Shown: positions 58,291-64,000 of the stretch, in pieces
Layout: each line of letters begins with the position of its first letter
Numbering within the stretch: the stretch's first letter is position 1
Assembly (NCBI GenBank): GCA_002914845.1
Contig: JXTC01000055.1
Coordinates: 572,162-636,161, forward strand
Direction of reading: 5' to 3'
From: Trema orientale
Taxonomy: Eukaryota; Streptophyta; Magnoliopsida; Rosales; Cannabaceae
Length of the DNA: 64,000 nucleotides
Translations under genes and position numbers: made by a program
Notes under the pieces: generated by a model
What the model saw: only the letters and a program-made list of their open reading frames with translations
Told to the model about the DNA's origin: nothing
The model's database searches: none

Positions 58291-58715
58291 GAAATTAGAA
58301 AATATACGGTATTTCTGAAAAAAAAAAATTGGAAAAATACAGTACTTTTGTGTTTTTCACGGCACGATACGATTTTTATAGAAAAATACCGTTTTTTAAA
58401 AAATATTTATAAAAATAGTAACTAGTTTCTAGTAACCAGTTTCTGTATTTATAAAAATAGTAACTAGTTTCTAGTAACCAGTTTCCAGAAACTGGTAACT
58501 AGTAATCGAACATATTTATAACTGATATATAACTGGTAACCAGTTTCTAGAAACCGGTAACCAGTAACTATTTTAAAAATGGTAATTTTCTAAATATTTT
58601 TTAAAAAGTGATATTTTCCTAATTAAAACCGTACAAAAATTGGAATAAACCCTAACTTCCGTATTTTTGTAATTCTTTTCGGTTTTTGTAGGTATAAGTG
58701 TTAGAAACCCTTTCC
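58291..58715 (+). repeat. ~400-bp dispersed repeat, copy 2 of 3
   Basis: Same block order as 38841-39218, with an extra duplication of 'aaaaatagtaactagtttct' in the core. It ends 'gttagaaaccctttcc'. The actagtaacc/ccagtttctagaaac core is a dense run of overlapping short palindromes. Confidence 0.75.
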
Positions 58716-59445
58716 AAATTCCTATCCGAAATATAAATAAGGCCGAAGTGAAGCCCAATCAAATTCGAGCCTCCGATATGCCTGCTAGCTCAACCCACTA
58801 CTGTCAACTTGGCCCAATAGCTCTAGTCTCCTAAAAGGAAAGTCGACTTGACTAGTACTAATTTGGACTAAAATGATTTTTTTAGGAGATGTTTGCAAAA
58901 TAACTTTTTTAGTAGTGTTACATGTTACTAAATATAACCACATAATATAGGGTTAAGTAACAATAAATGTCCCCTTATATTAGTATTATTCATGTTAAAG
59001 AAATAAGGTAAGAGATTGTTGGGATTACCATTATCCATGATGATGACTTGAAAATTAACCGTTAAGAGGAAGCGTAATCAATAGAGTCTTGAGGGAGTCT
59101 TGGGATCTTGAGGGTCTTGGAGCCTTATGAGTTTTAGATCTTCCATACCAAAAGCTTAAAAGTGCTCTAATAGATTTTCTCCTTTTCGGTAGTGATGGTG
59201 GCTACATAGGGAAGAGCAAATATCGTATCCTTTTAGTAGTAGGGACCATAATCCTAATTTAACTATATATAATGCATACAACTAGGGTATCCATCAATTC
59301 TAGTTGGTGTATAAGTGAGTTTCCACATTTTAACCCGATACCCAATGGATATTATAGGCCTGACCAATTGATTACCATATAGGATCTAAATGAAACACTA
59401 TGGCCCAGTATAATTATAACAAGGGAAAATCAAGCCTTTTACGAC

Positions 59446-59782
59446 ATTTTTAGAAGAAAAAAAATTTGAAAAATATAGAGGTCTGTGTTTTTTGTAGGTT
59501 TGGTATAGTTTTTATTAGAAAAATATTATTTTCTAAAATAATAACTAGTAACTAGTAATCAATTTCTAGAAACTAGTAACTAGTAACCCAAAGGCATTTA
59601 TAACTGATAACCAATTTTTAGAAATTAGTAACTAGTAACCATTTTAAAAATAATATTTTTCTATTTTTTTTAAAGTAATATTTTTTTAATAAAAATCGTA
59701 TGAAATTAGAAAAAAAAAAATCCTGACCACTGTATTTTTGTAATTCTTTTGGGTTTTTATAAATAAAAATGTTAGAAAATCT
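59446..59782 (+). repeat. ~340-bp dispersed repeat, copy 3 of 3
   Basis: Same order as the other two copies: 'ggtttggtatagtttttatt', 'aactagtaactagtaatc', 'tttataactgataacc', 'taatatttttcta' and the tail 'ataaaaatgttagaaaa'. It has more substitutions than the other copies. Confidence 0.7.
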
Positions 59783-60050
59783 TATAATAATATGTAGACT
59801 ATACAATTAATTAGAAATATGAAATGTCCTAGCATTACATAGTTTATGGGTCAATAATTTGTGATCATCAAATTATAGGGCTTTAGACACTTATACTTAT
59901 TTTTCAAAAAATATTACTAAATTTATGACCTTTTAAAAATAATAAAAATTCTATACGACCTTTTAGGGTATTTATAAAAATACTTTGGGAGCTAGAAAAT
60001 GCGGTAAAATTTTAGTAAATACGCATCTTTTTTTTTTATTTATTTATACT

Positions 60051-60407
60051 GGAAACCACAAGGGTTTCCTTTTAGCGGAATGTTCTATACGTAAGTAATT
60101 CACAGGAAACTATAAAGATTTCTTGAAAACCAGTTTGGTTTCCTTTGAGTGGAATGTCATCACAAGAAACTATAAAAGTTTATTAGAAACCAGTTTAATT
60201 TTCTTTTAGCAGAGTGCTATGTACGTAAGTAAATCATAGGAAACTAAAAAGGTTTCCTAGAAACCAGTTTGATTTCCTTTTAGCAGAATATCATCTATGT
60301 AAGTAAATCATATAAAATCACAAAGGTTTCTAAGAAACCTATTTCGTTTCATTTTAATAGAATACCCTATATATAAGTAAATCACAGGAAACCACAAAAG
60401 TTTTCGG
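60051..60407 (+). repeat. Satellite-like array, ~75-bp unit, second locus
   Basis: About four and a half units equivalent to those at 14322-15380: 'gtaagtaaatcataggaaac', 'aaaggtttcctagaaaccag', 'ttttagcagaat'. Units are about 75 bp apart (for example at about 60218, 60298 and 60374). Confidence 0.8.
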
Positions 60408-60420
60408 AAAAAAAAAAAAA

Positions 60421-60750
60421 AAGATTATCTTTTTAGTTCTTTTTAATCCTACTTTTTTTAGTCTTATTAGATCAATTTTTTGTAGTTTCCTAGAAACCTT
60501 TGTAGTTTTTTATGATTTACTTACATACATAATATTTCCAATTTAATAGGAATAAAAAAAATAGTAGGATTAAAAAGAAGAGAATTTCCTTTAAGGAAAA
60601 AAAGAATTAGTAAAAAGAAACAATGAAGTGTATGGATTAATAAAAAAGAGACAAATTTTTTTAAGGAAAAAAAAAAGAATTAGGAAAAAAAATTGATCTA
60701 ATAGGATTAAAAAAAGTAGGATTAAAAAGAACTAAAAAGATAATCTTTTT
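60421..60750. repeat. Inverted repeat with ~63-bp arms enclosing an inverted satellite unit
   Basis: The arms, 60421-60483 ('aagattatctttttagttct', through 'aatcctactttttttag') and about 60685-60750 ('aaaaagtaggattaaaaaga', 'actaaaaagataatctt'), are reverse complements. The spacer begins with one satellite unit in reverse orientation (60481-60540: 'gtagtttcctagaaaccttt', 'tgatttacttacata') relative to the adjacent array. This suggests an inversion or foldback event within the array. Confidence 0.7.
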
Positions 60751-61202
60751 TAATGAAAAAAAGAGTTTCGAGAGGGAAAAAAAAACTACAAAGTGGATAA
60801 ACTAAGATTTGATCCCCCAATGGAAAGGTGGAAAGTAAACTAAGCAACTAACACATCCAACAAGAGCTTTTAGCTATTATTGTTCTAACTTTTTATATAA
60901 ATAGATTTTTAAAAAAATATGATTTTATTACAATAATGTCACCGCATGTGTACTTGTACTACATAACTTAAAAAAAGGATATTTTGTCCAAAAGGTCGTA
61001 CAAAAATAAATGCATTGAGCTAAGTCATATTTTTGGAATTATTTTCTAATAGTCGTACCATATGTCATAATCTCCAAATTATAACCTTTTTAGGACCGAT
61101 TATTGATCACAAATTATGTGACAGTATGACCCCATCACACAACTGTGTGATACTAAAAGAAAAGTCACATTTCAAAAATTGTCATTTTAGTCCTAATTAC
61201 TA

Positions 61203-64000
61203 CTATTCATGATTCCCAGGAGAAAATTAATTAAGCTACTTAAAAGCTTGACAGGGTAACTTCAACTAATTATTATGATTAGGGATTCATGCAGTGATTG
61301 GATACATAGTGAATTTACTTGGCGGGTAAAAGCACATAAAAAATTAATATGGATTTTCATAAATGAAATGTGAAAACTGAAACACGTGAGGATGAGTAAT
61401 TAGTCTTTCTTTTATATATATATATATATACACACACACACATACATCTATACCCACAGAATTTTAATTTTAATTTTTAATATTTTTAAAATAGCATATC
61501 TATGTCGAAGCTCGCGAGTAAAAAACCATGTAAACAAAGCATTTTGTTTTTGATCAACGTCGCTCGCAGTATATATATTGTTTAAATTTCTTTACACCAT
61601 CTTCATTATTTGTTATATTTGTATTTAATCAAATAAAAAGAGATCGAATATTGCGTACTGCCGAAAAAAAAGCTTAGGTGTGAAGATAGATTTGCCCCTC
61701 TTTTCAAACTTGTGAGGTATGAAGATAAATACGCAAACCACATCCAGTGTTTGCTAGATAATGAACAGTACAAACTAAATCAAATCTCAGGTACTGATAT
61801 ATGTGTCCCTTTAACATTAGCTTTTTTTTTTCACCTTTTCGACCTTACTTTTTTTCAATATTTTCTTGGGATAAGGGGACAAAAGTATATCTTAACTCAA
61901 AAGAAAAAAAAACGACAGAAGTATATATGATTTTCATTTTTTTCAAAAATAAACTCGTACGTGCGGCTTGGAGTTAATAAGAAACTTTACACAATTCACG
62001 GTTCGTTATGGTTGTTACGAACCACGTCGGGTGCATTTTTTCCGGCTACTATTATTTTGAAGAATTAAACAAGTTCCAACGTTCGTGATTATTATTATTA
62101 CAAGTAGTTTATTTATTTCATTTAAACGAAAAGGACTAATTCTATTAGGCTAATCAATAACGCGCGGGAGGGAAAAGCTAGCACACCGTCCTTTCGAGGC
62201 TTGTGCACAAAAGTAGCTAATAGTGTTGGTGTAGTCTGGCGTGTTAATTTTCAGTAAAGAATGACAAAGGAAAAGGAAGAAATTAAAGAAGAAAGGAACA
62301 AGAAATAATAAATTATGACTAAGATTATCTGAATGGTTCTTTACACGACAGACTATACGTGTTAATGGACATAACAGATGTTGAAAGAACTATCTCGACT
62401 AACCAAAGCACATAGACATATACATATTGGAAGATCTCCTTTTGTCCAATGTTGACCCCAATTCTAAAAAACTTGGAAACGACGTTTCTAAAAAGGATAT
62501 TTCATCATTATCATCGTAAAATTTGTTTCAAGTCAATGAAAAGACGCGCGCAAAAGACTAATAAGCCTACCATAACCAGTTTTACATGTGCGGCTAATTA
62601 ATTCTCTACACGAACAATATTTACACATCAAAGACATGTATATGCATGTTCTCCATTCGTTAGGTACCATAGTTTGAATTTATTTTTTTTATATAAATTC
62701 CAACTATAATTTTAAGGATAATGCGAAAAAACCTTTTTGGAGTTTTGCACATGCAGCAAATATGGGCACGTCAGAAGGGAACCCACTTTCAACATGCAGT
62801 GTAGGCATTTCACTTTTGCATGTCATCACGTATAGTAGTGTTCCCCCGCCCAATATTAATGTTGATAAGCTACCTAGCTTTTCACTTTAATTGGTTCACA
62901 TATATATATGTATATGTTTATTCACGCATATATATGGGGTCAACATCGACCAACTTAATCGTTTTGGATATTTCGATCAGCCACAAGAAAATATTAACCT
63001 CTCCTGGACACTACTTCATATTATCCATTTATCCTAAGACGACATGCTTTAAGAACAACTTTAACTTTCTGCCTACAAGGTCTACTATTCAGATTTATAA
63101 TCTCGATCTGTAGGGTCATCTGTCACCCTACTGATTTTTCAACTGCTAGCATTTTTTTTATTTGTTTTTCCTTTTTGTTGCTTTTCAAAAAAATATGATC
63201 GATCGGCTTTATTAATTAATCTCGTAAGTGATTAAGCTTTGAAATCATTTATTTTTAACTAGTTGTTCTAAAATTTATTCTTAAGAGTATAATATATGCT
63301 TGATTTTGGAATTCGTAAGTCTGATGTGTGTTCCGATATTTTAGACGTGGAATTTGGTAAATTTCTACAAAAGCACATTCATGCCACCATGGGGCGCAGA
63401 CAAGCTCACATTGAAATCAAGAAACTAGAATTAGATTATAATTAATGGAGCTTTGGCAAGCAATAGCTTAATTTCACATAAAGCAGTGAACTAAGCCACA
63501 TGAATACCACTTCTGCAGTGCCTTTCGCTTTTGAAAAACAACAACAACAACATGCATGTGCATTCTATGCTAATAGTAATACGGACTTTTTTCTTTCTCA
63601 GACAAAAAGGAGAACAAAAAGGAGCTGTTTGGTTAATTGAAACGCCCATTTTCCTCAGCCGGCTACCCTATTAAAATGGCGTAACATGTCTTATTATTAG
63701 GTAATAATAATTTCCTTGACATCAGAGAACTTGACCAACTAGCTAATAACTACATGGTTGGAATAATCACTTATATCTTTTCATAAAGCGATTGCTCTCT
63801 ATCGCTATAGCTATACGTATAAGCTTTTCCAAAATCTTATCCTATAAAGATAGATGCATTTAAACCAAGTTCCATTAATTTATTTCCCAACGACCATAGC
63901 TCATATTAGACCAACTTATAATTAAGGTTGACAAACACAACAGTCTACAACTGTTGTTTTACCATAAAAATACATATAGGAAAAGAAAAGTCCGTTAATT
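61203..64000. other. Intergenic sequence to the window end, nothing recognised
   Basis: AT-rich, with a TA/CA microsatellite at about 61414-61444 and a possible tiny poly(A) insertion at 61891-61913, flanked by gacaaaagtatat and gacagaagtatat (12 of 13 identical). No gene was found on either strand. Confidence 0.4.

Larger units (their letters stand above)
58857..61202. mobile_element. Possible 2.3-kb element sharing ends with the 42054 MITE
   Basis: The left end (tactaatttggactaaaatg at 58857) and the reverse complement of the right end (tagtaattaggactaaaatg, ending about 61202) match the ends of the MITE at 42054-42395. 'cacaaattatgtgac' near the right end is also shared. The interior holds one dispersed repeat (59446-59782), the satellite-like array (60051-60407) and an inverted repeat (60421-60750). 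No target duplication was found, so these could be the remnants of two separate insertions. Confidence 0.4.

Noticed and set aside
1-64000. tRNA, rRNA, snoRNA or CRISPR-type features
   Set aside because: I looked for B-box-like GGTTCGAANCC words, cloverleaf arms and regularly spaced repeats with unique spacers; none was convincing. The tandem arrays have no unique spacers.

Overview
This is a plant nuclear window, almost certainly from a eudicot. It is AT-rich, carries intron-containing genes with GT-AG splice sites, and its intergenic space is filled with small inverted-repeat transposons. No rRNA, tRNA, CRISPR array or prokaryotic operon was seen. I cannot name the species. A full-length LIN/CERBERUS-type gene suggests a host of arbuscular-mycorrhizal (and perhaps rhizobial) symbiosis, because this family is, as I recall, generally lost in non-symbiotic lineages.

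Six protein-coding genes can be assembled exon by exon with reading phase kept across every junction. (1) 4480-10605, minus: a 16-exon LIN/CERBERUS-like U-box/ARM/WD40 E3 ubiquitin ligase (1496 aa). (2) 16887-17405, plus: an intronless cytosolic cyclophilin (172 aa) in which one of the two redox cysteines is replaced by serine. (3) 22714-27611, plus: a 12-coding-exon PSK SIMULATOR-type DUF3475/DUF668 protein (613 aa, PSI2/PSI3 type). (4) 33147-33602, plus: an intronless plastid J-domain protein (151 aa, dnaJ 11 type). (5) 39561-41442, plus: a six-exon, probably organelle-targeted homologue of the bacterial ribosome-assembly factor DarP/YjgA (299 aa). (6) 51197-53413, plus: a three-exon thaumatin-like protein (325 aa) with a hydrophobic, possibly GPI-anchoring tail. 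They look like independent genes; nothing suggests a gene cluster.

The rest is mostly repeats. Several inverted-repeat elements can be bounded by target-site duplications: three hAT-type elements with 8-bp duplications (13787-16189, 17971-18640, 20720-21111), a related short one (48531-48820), Mutator-like MITEs with 9-bp duplications (38524-38695, 57753-57951), and a family with 8-bp duplications (1200-1481, 31302-31565). Three are nested in older elements: a 264-bp MITE inside one arm of a ~970-bp foldback element, a 172-bp MITE inside a ~550-bp one, and a 199-bp MITE inside a ~760-bp one. There is a decayed hAT transposase relic at 34040-34870, and three LTR-retrotransposon-like fossil stretches (3110-3800, 12190-13440, 45884-48160).

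Two patterns deserve most attention. First, at least six tiny insertions (18-41 bp: a 6-9-bp head plus poly(A)) sit between 9-16-bp perfect direct repeats, as if almost nothing but the tail of a retrotransposed RNA had been inserted; one is in the leader region of the cyclophilin gene. Second, several inverted-repeat elements carry internal tandem arrays, including a ~75-bp satellite-like unit filling the 2.4-kb hAT element and recurring, partly inverted, at 60 kb.
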